Shown one piece after another: positions 16,435 through 23,448 of a DNA stretch of 23,512 nucleotides. The stretch is from contig JBIKUE010000080.1 in NCBI GenBank assembly GCA_044347755.1, positions 1 to 23,512 of the forward strand, given 5' to 3'. The position numbers and the translations under genes were made by a program. How positions within the stretch are numbered: position 1 is the stretch's first letter; each line of letters opens with the position of its first letter. The notes under the pieces are model-generated. The model was given only the letters and a program-made list of their open reading frames with translations. It was not told where the DNA came from and did not search any database. Source of the DNA: M3007 sp044347755 (GTDB lineage Bacteria > Bacteroidota > Bacteroidia > Chitinophagales > Saprospiraceae).

Positions 16435-16941
16435 ATGATGAAATCCATCTTGTTTTTTCTGGGAATGTTGCTGACAACAGGCCTTTATGCCCAGAAGTTT
16501 GGCTATTGTAATTCTAGCCAACTATTGACACAGATTCCTGAGGTGAAAGCTGCGGACAGTGACTTAACGGCATTCCAAACCCAGTTAACCAAACGTGGGC
16601 AGGAAATGGTAAAGGCATTACAGGATAAAGCCGCGGATTTGAAACGCAAAGAAGAAGCCGGTACCATTTCTCCTAAGGATCTGGAATTACAATCCGCAAA
16701 ATTGACAGAAGAGGAAGCTGCCATTGCCAAATATGAACAAGAAGTATATGAAAAACTGGCACAAAAGCGCGAACAACTTTTCAGTCCTATTCTGGATCGG
16801 GTAAATCAGGCTATGTCTGATGTTGCTAAAGAGAACCAATTCATGTTTGTTTTTGATAGCAGTTCGCAGGTTTTATTGTATTCCGATGAAACGCTGGATG
16901 TAACCAAACTGGTGAAGGCCAAGCTCGGCATCGCGAACTAA
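16435..16941 (+). CDS. OmpH/Skp-family periplasmic chaperone (second copy)
   Basis: This is a 168-residue paralogue of the preceding gene. A signal peptide covers about residues 1-20 (MMKSILFFLGMLLTTGLYAQ), followed by KFGYCNSSQLLTQIPEV, the same opening as other OmpH proteins, then a charged helical hairpin (about 42-115) and a final strand segment (FMFVFDSSSQVLLYSDET). It should act as a chaperone for outer-membrane proteins, possibly mixing with the first copy. The gene opens with ATGATG, so the start could be one codon later. No promoter is seen in the palindromic spacer upstream, so it is probably cotranscribed with the first copy. Confidence 0.92.
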   Translation: MMKSILFFLGMLLTTGLYAQKFGYCNSSQLLTQIPEVKAADSDLTAFQTQLTKRGQEMVKALQDKAADLKRKEEAGTISPKDLELQSAKLTEEEAAIAKYEQEVYEKLAQKREQLFSPILDRVNQAMSDVAKENQFMFVFDSSSQVLLYSDETLDVTKLVKAKLGIAN

Positions 16942-16983
16942 TTCAAGCGGTAATACCGGCTTTTTTCCAGTTTTTTGTGAAAT

Positions 16984-17024
16984 AGTCACAAAAGGAAGTC
17001 CCTCTACGACTACCTTTTGTGACT
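16984..17024 (+). terminator. Hairpin after the ompH pair (terminator or operator)
   Basis: AGTCACAAAAGG (16984-16995) pairs perfectly with CCTTTTGTGACT (17013-17024). After one mismatch the stem continues with AGT/ACT toward the loop. It is followed by TTGTATTTTAT, which is only moderately T-rich. The right arm also carries the TTTTG used as -33 box of the next promoter, so the dyad may instead or also be an operator. Confidence 0.6.
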
Positions 17025-17048
17025 TTGTATTTTATACCTGTACCTTTG
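17015..17048 (+). promoter_or_regulatory. Promoter of the mannosyltransferase gene
   Basis: TTTTG (17015-17019), a 21-bp spacer and TACCTTTG (17041-17048) match the Bacteroidota promoter consensus. The start would be near 17055, about 20 nt before the ATG at 17074. The -33 box lies in the right arm of the 16984-17024 hairpin. Confidence 0.6.
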
Positions 17049-17073
17049 CGCCCGTTTTATCCGGAACCCTGTT

Positions 17074-18543
17074 ATGTTTCAAAAGCTTTCTGATCGAGCA
17101 TTGCTTTCTATTGGAGTGATACTATGCGTAATTGCAGCATGGTGTACGATTGGGTACCATCATCCGGATGAGCACTTTCAAATATGGGAATTTGCCCATT
17201 ACAAACTTGGACGAATTCCGGCAAGTGAGTTGGCCTGGGAATTTCCGGCCCAAATGCGCCCAGGTTTACAGCCGTTCATGGCATATTCAACGATCCTTTT
17301 TTTTGAGGGCCTAGGAATAAACAATCCATTTTTTCATGTTTTTTTCATGCGGCTGGTGTGTGGCCTTGCTGCATTATGGGTGTATTGGAAGTGGACGCAT
17401 TGGCTTGCCCGCGATTTAGAGGATCCTGAAGCTTTGCGCTGGATGCGCCTGGGCATTCTGTTTTTCTGGCTCATGCCTTATCTGAACGTCCGGTTTTCTT
17501 CAGAAAACACCTCTGCTATTTGCTTTTTTGGGGGATTATTGGTCCTGGTCAAAGCATTGGACAAACCTCAGGCACTGCAATTGATCACAGCCGGACTTCT
17601 TTTGGGTTTATCTTTCTTTTTTCGATTTCAAATAGCGTTTGCTACGATCGGTTTGGGTGCCTGGTTAATATGGGTTAAGCGCCCTGGGTTTCATACCTGG
17701 CTATGGTTGGTTTTGGGTGGTTTAGTGGCTACGGGTATAGGTTTGGCTACAGATGTTTGGCTGTACGGGAAGTGGGTATTCGCCCCATACAACTACTTCT
17801 TCTCCAATATAGTGGAAGGGAAAGCCGCTACTTTCGGTGTGGAGCCTTTCTGGTGGTATATCACAGAATTGCCTGTCGCATTTTTACCTCCACTTAGTGT
17901 GTGGTTGTTGTTATTGGCAGGTTACGGACTGTTTCACAGGCCCCTGCATCTATTTAGCTGGTGTCTAATTCCCTTTGTATTGGCCCATACCTTGGTAGCA
18001 CATAAGGAAGTTCGGTTTTTGTTTCCCATGGCACTTGCCTTTTTCTTCTTGGTGGCGGTTGGTTGGAAAGAGATCAGAATAAGACGAACCTTTTCGATGG
18101 GATGGACCCGGCTTTTCCGTTTTCTGATTGTCCTGAACTTGATTGTATTGGTTATTAGAATGCTTACACCGGCAAAAGAAATGATCGTTTATGCAAGGCA
18201 TCTGTGGAATTGGGGGAAAAGTCATCCGGAATCTACGGTTTATTTTGTCATGAAAGAGCCCAGGAAGAATTATCCGCTCAACATGCCGTTTTACAAATTC
18301 CCAAACCAAAAGCAGTTGACATGGCATACTGACCCGCGTTTCAGAAATGATACTTTAGCTTTAAAAAACGGGGATTTGTTCTTTTTTACAGAAGTTTTGA
18401 ATCCGGTTCCACAGGCGCCTCCGGGATTCCAAATGAAGCGGGTGTTTCATTATTATCCAGATTGGATTCGCAAATTCAATGCAAACGACTGGCAATCCAG
18501 AACCAGAATCTATGAGGCCTATGAAATCCAGTCGCTCAGGTGA
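17074..18543 (+). CDS. GT22-like membrane mannosyltransferase (Alg9/GPI-type)
   Basis: This integral membrane glycosyltransferase has 489 residues, with about ten hydrophobic segments up to residue 370 and a soluble C-terminal part. Near the N-terminus lies HHPDEHFQIWEF (29-40), the acidic first-loop motif of GT-C enzymes such as Alg9, Alg12 and PIG-B (family GT22), followed by WEFPAQMRPGLQPF (from 55). Such enzymes use a lipid-linked sugar donor and act on the periplasmic face. The acceptor is unknown; a cell-surface glycan, glycolipid or glycoprotein is likely. It has its own promoter. Its TGA directly abuts the stop of the convergent gene on the other strand. Confidence 0.85.
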   Translation: MFQKLSDRALLSIGVILCVIAAWCTIGYHHPDEHFQIWEFAHYKLGRIPASELAWEFPAQMRPGLQPFMAYSTILFFEGLGINNPFFHVFFMRLVCGLAALWVYWKWTHWLARDLEDPEALRWMRLGILFFWLMPYLNVRFSSENTSAICFFGGLLVLVKALDKPQALQLITAGLLLGLSFFFRFQIAFATIGLGAWLIWVKRPGFHTWLWLVLGGLVATGIGLATDVWLYGKWVFAPYNYFFSNIVEGKAATFGVEPFWWYITELPVAFLPPLSVWLLLLAGYGLFHRPLHLFSWCLIPFVLAHTLVAHKEVRFLFPMALAFFFLVAVGWKEIRIRRTFSMGWTRLFRFLIVLNLIVLVIRMLTPAKEMIVYARHLWNWGKSHPESTVYFVMKEPRKNYPLNMPFYKFPNQKQLTWHTDPRFRNDTLALKNGDLFFFTEVLNPVPQAPPGFQMKRVFHYYPDWIRKFNANDWQSRTRIYEAYEIQSLR

Positions 18544-19338
18544 TCAAACCCTTTCATGTAACCACTGGAAATAAGCAGGAGCTCGCAACATCCGGCTTCC
18601 ATACCACGAAAATATTTCTCCATCTACTAAAAGGACTTTTGCTGACGGGCAAAGGTGCTGCAATGCAGCAATATGTTTTTCTCCAAATGGGAAAGGTTCG
18701 GAAGAAAGCAGAATGACTTCCGGATTAGCAGCCGCAAGTTGTTCTTCTGAAACCTCCGGGTATCGCAGTAAATGCTGAAAAACGTTCTCAAAACCGGCGA
18801 TTTCAAGCATTTGGTCAATATAGGTTGTTCCACCTGCCGCCATGTAAGGCTTTCGCCAGATCAGGTAGGCTGCTTTACGCTTTGGTACCAGCCTGGGCAT
18901 ATTGCCGAAGGCTTTTTCTACAGCATGAATAACAGATTGGGCTTCTATGGATCGTCCGGTGATTTCGCCTAACTGATGCATCATTTGGAGTGCATCCTGA
19001 AGCCGGACTATGTCACTCATCCAGACTGGGAATTGGGTCTCCAATGCCTGAATTTGCAGTATATCGTTCTCTTCCTTATTGCCAATAATCAAATCCGGCT
19101 CGAGAGCCCTTATGGCAGAAAGATTAAGGGTTTTAGTTCCCCCTATCCTTGTTTTTTCCCGGAACCAACGCTGTGGATGGATACAAAACTTGGTGATGCC
19201 TATCACTTCATTTTCAAGCCCTAAATCTGCTAAAAACTCCGTTTGTGACGGTACCAGGGATATGATTCTCTTTGGCGGCCAAACCGGCAGTTCAACCACA
19301 CGTTGCATTTGATCAGTAAATATCCTTTGTGGGTTCAT
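18544..19338 (-). CDS. Helical-backbone metal receptor / BtuF-like substrate-binding protein
   Basis: This 264-residue protein has the TroA/BtuF fold seen in binding proteins for cobalamin, haem or metal chelates. Motifs include RIISLVPSQTEFLADLGL, IGGTKTLNLSAIRALEPDLII, a long linking helix (about 125-150) and GGTTYIDQMLEIAGFENVF in the second lobe. No signal peptide precedes the domain, and no permease or ATPase gene lies nearby, so it may stay in the cytoplasm. I chose the ATG at 19338 (MNPQRIFTDQMQR), which overlaps the upstream YndJ-like gene by 26 bp. A GTG, TTG or other upstream start to 19410 would overlap far more; the ATG at 19308 would lose the usual FTDQ opening. Last gene of the leftward operon. 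Confidence 0.82.
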   Translation of the reverse strand: MNPQRIFTDQMQRVVELPVWPPKRIISLVPSQTEFLADLGLENEVIGITKFCIHPQRWFREKTRIGGTKTLNLSAIRALEPDLIIGNKEENDILQIQALETQFPVWMSDIVRLQDALQMMHQLGEITGRSIEAQSVIHAVEKAFGNMPRLVPKRKAAYLIWRKPYMAAGGTTYIDQMLEIAGFENVFQHLLRYPEVSEEQLAAANPEVILLSSEPFPFGEKHIAALQHLCPSAKVLLVDGEIFSWYGSRMLRAPAYFQWLHERV

Positions 19339-20248
19339 AGTAAGGATTTGCACTGGTTTTACTTGAACTAAACTCTTCGTACAAACAAGCCGACAACCCC
19401 ATCCATCCAAATCCCAGCGTATTCAAAGTACCGTGCCAGTATTTCATATTGGGAATAGTAATCCAGTCAATAGGTATCTGAAACCGAATCGCGTAAAGGA
19501 ATGCCAGAAAAATGCCAACTCCCAAACTCCCTGTTGCTCCCAGCAATAACGTTCGCCGGAGAAGCAAACAATCCTTCTGTAGCGCCCAGGACGTCAATTG
19601 ATAAATCAGCAGGCCTACATACCCCCAAAAAAAGAGTGCTGAACATTGTTCCCAAATTGGATCAAAACCTAGCCGGGTAAGCGTTATGCCCAGCGCTACA
19701 AATGGCATACCTGTTAAACTGCAAATCCCTAAAATACGGGCTGAGCGGCTCTTCTCTTTACTAACCACTGAAAAGACCATGGTGCTGGCAACAAAACCGG
19801 CAAGGTGAAAATGCGCTGATGTTAAGGTAACAATAACCGGATCAAAGCCTAACGGACTGAACTCCAGCAAATGAAACACAGCCCAAACTCCACCAGTAAA
19901 CCAATATCCCAAAGCAAATAACCTAACCCAACCATTAATCGGACGATCCACCACACTAAATAATCCAACCAGGACTGCCCAAACATTCCATGCCGCAAAC
20001 ATCAAATAAGGAGTTGCCAACCACCAGGGACCTTTGAGGACTAGTGCAAAGGCAAAAAGAGCCGCAATAAGCACATACCACCTTGGAACGCCTACTTGTA
20101 AAACCTTCAATGCCATTGGCGCCAGTACTACAGCGGCAAAAGCAACCAAAAATGATTCCCAGCGATCTCTAACCACAGGCAGCCCCAGGCAAAATGCCAG
20201 CAATGTACCGGCAAGAAGCGTCATAATGATGGATAAGTAGGGCCTCAT
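19313..20248 (-). CDS. YndJ-like integral membrane protein
   Basis: This 311-residue membrane protein has about nine hydrophobic segments. The segment TLTSAHFHLAGFVAS (H146 and H148) and YWHGTLNTLGFGW (H272) match the signature histidines I associate with the YndJ family (PF14158). H126 lies in a further membrane helix. The function of YndJ is not established. It is shorter than the Bacillus protein, which carries extra sequence. The start codon overlaps the DUF1990 stop by 4 bp (ATGA), a sign of translational coupling, and its 3' end overlaps the BtuF-like gene. Pairing with DUF1990 supports the assignment. Confidence 0.8.
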   Translation of the reverse strand: MRPYLSIIMTLLAGTLLAFCLGLPVVRDRWESFLVAFAAVVLAPMALKVLQVGVPRWYVLIAALFAFALVLKGPWWLATPYLMFAAWNVWAVLVGLFSVVDRPINGWVRLFALGYWFTGGVWAVFHLLEFSPLGFDPVIVTLTSAHFHLAGFVASTMVFSVVSKEKSRSARILGICSLTGMPFVALGITLTRLGFDPIWEQCSALFFWGYVGLLIYQLTSWALQKDCLLLRRTLLLGATGSLGVGIFLAFLYAIRFQIPIDWITIPNMKYWHGTLNTLGFGWMGLSACLYEEFSSSKTSANPYYEPTKDIY

Positions 20249-20823
20249 AAGCCATTACTTGTTTTGGCTTGAACAAAAGCCAACATAGCTGCCTTGGACT
20301 CTGCAACAAATTTCCGCTGGTACATACGCGCTAAGGGGTAGCCAATGCGTGTCATCCAAAATCGAGGTCTGGAAAAGGCCTTTATCTCATATTGAACGGT
20401 GCCATCCGGCAGTTTTTCGACCTTAAACAGCTCTTCTCCCTTCTCCACATGCCCGGGTAAAGTACCATACGCAAAACCAAAACAGTTTGCTGTATCTATC
20501 GTATAGACGATCCTGCAGGAATTGATCCACCACCAACCCAATACACGGGCTTGCATGACCACTACTACATTTTCCTGTATGGGAGCCGGATGCGGGTAAA
20601 TTCGGGTCCATCCTTCCGGAAACATTTTCCAGGTTCGAATGGCTTCACAGGCCGCATGCCATACAGCCTCTCCACTACCCAAAACCTGACGGTTCAAATC
20701 ATTATCGTATCCAATTACCGGTACATGCTTACTGGTGCTACCTATTTCAGGATAACTGTAAGGCAACTGAGATTCCTTGTTCAGGAATTTTTGGAGGGCG
20801 GATGGTGTAGGGCGGGAAAACAT
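20245..20823 (-). CDS. DUF1990 family protein
   Basis: This 192-residue soluble protein matches DUF1990 (PF09348): an N-terminal SYPEIGST segment, a central GSGEAVWHAACEAIRTWKMFPEGWTRI block, VLGWWWINSCRIVYTID, FGFAYGTLPGHVEKGEELF, and a C-terminal FSRPRFWMTRIGYPLARMYQ. The last blocks resemble START-like lipid-binding folds, but that is inference. No catalytic residues are known to me. It lies 2 bp after the crotonase-family gene and overlaps the YndJ-like gene by 4 bp, so all three are translated from one mRNA. The domain recurs next to YndJ in other bacteria, as far as I recall. Confidence 0.88.
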   Translation of the reverse strand: MFSRPTPSALQKFLNKESQLPYSYPEIGSTSKHVPVIGYDNDLNRQVLGSGEAVWHAACEAIRTWKMFPEGWTRIYPHPAPIQENVVVVMQARVLGWWWINSCRIVYTIDTANCFGFAYGTLPGHVEKGEELFKVEKLPDGTVQYEIKAFSRPRFWMTRIGYPLARMYQRKFVAESKAAMLAFVQAKTSNGL

Positions 20824-20825
20824 AA

Positions 20826-21596
20826 CTATCCCTTTTTAAAGGCTGAAATGGCATTTTTACTAAACTCGGAAAGCGATAATCTACCGCTAATGGCAGCTCG
20901 TTCTGATAATAGCGTATCCCAGTGATCTGTTCCTTGCCAAAATACTTTTTTTAGTTCCAGTAATGCCTCCGGACTATACGAACATAGCGTTTGACAAAAA
21001 TGGTCTATGTAGGCATCCAATTGCTCTACGGTTTCAAAGGACTCTTGAAAAAGGCCTCTTTCCTTCCCCCAGTCTGCAGTTCGCCAGTCTGCTGGGGTAA
21101 GCGCAAGTTGGGCAAAAGCCGCCGAACCTACTTTTCGTTCTACCGCGGGACCTATAACAAACGGACCAAAGCCTACGGCTAACTCACTCAATCTGAATGA
21201 GGCCCATTTTGAAGCAAAACAAATATCTGTAGCAGAAGCCAGACCTACTCCCCCGCCAACGGCTTTTCCATGAATTCGGCCTACTACAATCTTGGAACAT
21301 TTCCGCATAGCATTGATGACATTGCCGAAGCCGGAAAAAAAGGTTTTACCTGTTTCAAAATCTTCTATGCCTGCTAGCTCATCAAAACTCGCTCCGGCAC
21401 AAAAAGTGTTGTGCTCCGCACTTCGCAACACAACCAATTTTACCTCCGGGTTTTCTCCTGCTTTATTAAAAGCCTCAGTCAACTCGGAAAGCAATTTACT
21501 GGGTAAGGAATTATGATTGGGGTGATAGAAAATGATGTGGGCGACGCCATTGGTGGTGAGATCTGTACGGACGTAGCCTTGTTGCGTAATATCCAT
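20826..21596 (-). CDS. Enoyl-CoA hydratase/isomerase family protein (crotonase fold)
   Basis: This 256-residue cytoplasmic enzyme acts on acyl-CoA thioesters. Oxyanion-hole segments are NTFCAGASFDEL (about residues 63-74) and GKAVGGGVGLASATD (110-124). The usual first catalytic glutamate (E144 of rat crotonase, in GGGxE) is a glycine here (G118), while the second (E164 equivalent) is kept as E138 in LSELAVGFGP. This pattern occurs in some methylglutaconyl-CoA hydratase-like and isomerase members, so the exact reaction is open. I chose the ATG at 21596 (MDITQQGYVRTD), 13 bp after the epimerase stop; an upstream in-frame ATG at 21638 would overlap it. Confidence 0.9.
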   Translation of the reverse strand: MDITQQGYVRTDLTTNGVAHIIFYHPNHNSLPSKLLSELTEAFNKAGENPEVKLVVLRSAEHNTFCAGASFDELAGIEDFETGKTFFSGFGNVINAMRKCSKIVVGRIHGKAVGGGVGLASATDICFASKWASFRLSELAVGFGPFVIGPAVERKVGSAAFAQLALTPADWRTADWGKERGLFQESFETVEQLDAYIDHFCQTLCSYSPEALLELKKVFWQGTDHWDTLLSERAAISGRLSLSEFSKNAISAFKKG

Positions 21597-21609
21597 GGTT
21601 GTTATTTGA

Positions 21610-22524
21610 TTAGTTGTTGTGGGGGGCAAAAATATCAAGAAGTGCAGGCTCCAGGGTTGGATATTGGAAGGTAAATCCGGCCTTAAGCAATTTTTCTGCG
21701 GATATTCGGTTGCTATTGAGAATCACCGCCGACATTTCTCCAAAAATCAACTTCAATGCCAATGATGGCGCCGGCAAACTAATAGCAGGACGGTGCATGG
21801 CTTTTATCGTTTGTTGCACCAGAGTTTTACCACGCACTGGCTCCGGAGCTACAAGATTAAATGCTCCCTCCGCTGCTGGGTTTTCCAGTGCCCAGATGAA
21901 GGCGTTGCATACATCATCTCTGTGAATCCAGGACCACCATGCCTGGCCATCTCCAAAATAGGCGCCAAGGCCAAATTTTATGGGCAAGATAATTTCTTTC
22001 AAAGCACCACCTTCCTTTGCCAGAACCACGCCAATTCGGAACTTAACCGTGCGGATTCCAGATTGTTGAAATTTTTCAACAGGCAACTCCCACTGCCGGC
22101 AACAGTCTACCATGAAACTTTGATCCACCGGCTTGCTGTCCTCCAGCATCCATTGTTCGCCTGAATTGCCATAATATCCAATAGCTGAAGCTGAAAGATA
22201 TACTTTTGGAGGCTCGGAGAGGCTTTTGATCTGTGTGTAGAGTACTTCAGCCGCTTTTACCCGGCTATCAATTAATTCTTTTTTACGTGTGGCCGTCCAA
22301 CGCTCATCTGCAATACCCGCTCCTGCCAGATTGATGATGGCAGAAACCCCTTCCAGGGCTTTTGCATCTATTTTGCCCGCCATAGGATCCCAAAAAAACT
22401 GATCCGTTCCTTTTGGATTACGGGTAAGGGTTCGAACTTTCCAGCCTTTGGCTGACAACATAGGTACTAAACGGCTTCCTATCAAGCCAGTGCCTCCTGC
22501 AAGGAGTATGGTTTTGTCCAACAT
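21610..22524 (-). CDS. TIGR01777 family NAD(P)-dependent epimerase-like oxidoreductase
   Basis: This extended short-chain-dehydrogenase protein has 304 residues. The nucleotide-binding motif is LLAGGTGLIGSRL (about residues 7-19). Family marks include INLAGAGIADERWTATRKKEL, LSASAIGYYGNSGEQ, and a C-terminal DUF1731-type segment (LPAPSLALKLIFGEMSAVIL, then KLLKAGFTFQYPTLEPAL). Its substrate is not known; the E. coli relative is YfcH. The ATG at 22524 (MLDKTILLAGG) places the dinucleotide motif at the normal position; the ATG at 22560 would add 12 unlikely residues. It follows gluQ by 57 bp and precedes the crotonase gene by 13 bp. Confidence 0.93.
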   Translation of the reverse strand: MLDKTILLAGGTGLIGSRLVPMLSAKGWKVRTLTRNPKGTDQFFWDPMAGKIDAKALEGVSAIINLAGAGIADERWTATRKKELIDSRVKAAEVLYTQIKSLSEPPKVYLSASAIGYYGNSGEQWMLEDSKPVDQSFMVDCCRQWELPVEKFQQSGIRTVKFRIGVVLAKEGGALKEIILPIKFGLGAYFGDGQAWWSWIHRDDVCNAFIWALENPAAEGAFNLVAPEPVRGKTLVQQTIKAMHRPAISLPAPSLALKLIFGEMSAVILNSNRISAEKLLKAGFTFQYPTLEPALLDIFAPHNN

Positions 22525-22581
22525 TTCTAAAAGCAGCTGTAATAAACTACTACCACACAAACAGCAGGCGGAGTCCAGGGT

Positions 22582-23448
22582 TCAATGAAATCCGGATTGA
22601 AATGCATTTATCAAGGTCGGCGCTGAATTCGCCTGAAGATCCAGGATGGCGCCAACCTCCTGAAAAATGGATTCCGGGGTTGCTTGTTCCTCCCGTAATG
22701 CCTTCAGGGAACTTGACCCGGCCGATTTAGACAATTTGAGCCCGTCAGGCCCGGTTAAAAGCGGGTGGTGCAGAAATCGGATTTTTTCAAATGACTTTTC
22801 TCCTAAACATTGAGCCAGGTATTGTTGGGCCCGAGTAGAGGTTTCCAGATCAGCACCGCGAATCAGGTGAGTAATGCCCATCTCCAGATCATCAGCCAGA
22901 CTGGCAATTTGGTAGGCAGGAATGCCGTCTCTGCGTCTGACCACAAAATCCGGCATTGGAAAGCTGGCTGGTGTAATAATCCTCCAGGCTACATCAGGTT
23001 GGTCCAACGCAAGTCCTTGTTTTCTGAATGCTTCCGGATACTGTCCTCCAAATGGTTCTAACTCGCGGCGGGATTTCCGGCAGGCATAGAGTAAATTCCG
23101 CTCGCGAAGCCTGCTCAGGATAGTTTCATACAAGATCATCCTTTGGGGGTCAGATTGAAAAACGGGGTCCTGGTCAAAATCCAGCTGGAGCCATTGCAAG
23201 GTATCGAACACATCCTGAACATAATCAGGCCTTTTCCGGTCGGCATCAAGATCATCAATCCGCAAAAAAAGCGAAGCGGAGAAGGAGGTCATCCCCCCTC
23301 CCCCGCCCCGGGCAGCCAACCAGTTCAAAATAAAATTGAAAGCATTGCCTGCATGTAAAAAACCGGAAGGTGTGGGCGCCATCCGGAGTCGGCTTCCCTT
23401 ACCTATGGTTTCTGTAAATGCACTGAACTGCTGTTTAAATGACTCCAT
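22582..23448 (-). CDS. gluQ: Glutamyl-Q tRNA(Asp) synthetase-like protein (GluQRS)
   Basis: This 288-residue protein is the catalytic half of glutamyl-tRNA synthetase without anticodon-binding domains. Known relatives attach glutamate to queuosine at position 34 of tRNA(Asp). The HIGH-like motif is PTPSGFLHAGNAF (25-37), LRIDDLDADR follows, and the KMSKS-like motif is LKLSKSAG. The zinc-binding cysteines found in E. coli GluQ are missing: only one Cys (YACRKS) is in that region. A Gly-rich insert (GGGGGMTSFS, about 48-57) sits between the first helix and the IDDLDADR strand. Its start overlaps the upstream stop (TAATG), implying coupling. A truncated GltX paralogue without GluQ activity is the alternative. 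Confidence 0.87.
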   Translation of the reverse strand: MESFKQQFSAFTETIGKGSRLRMAPTPSGFLHAGNAFNFILNWLAARGGGGGMTSFSASLFLRIDDLDADRKRPDYVQDVFDTLQWLQLDFDQDPVFQSDPQRMILYETILSRLRERNLLYACRKSRRELEPFGGQYPEAFRKQGLALDQPDVAWRIITPASFPMPDFVVRRRDGIPAYQIASLADDLEMGITHLIRGADLETSTRAQQYLAQCLGEKSFEKIRFLHHPLLTGPDGLKLSKSAGSSSLKALREEQATPESIFQEVGAILDLQANSAPTLINAFQSGFH

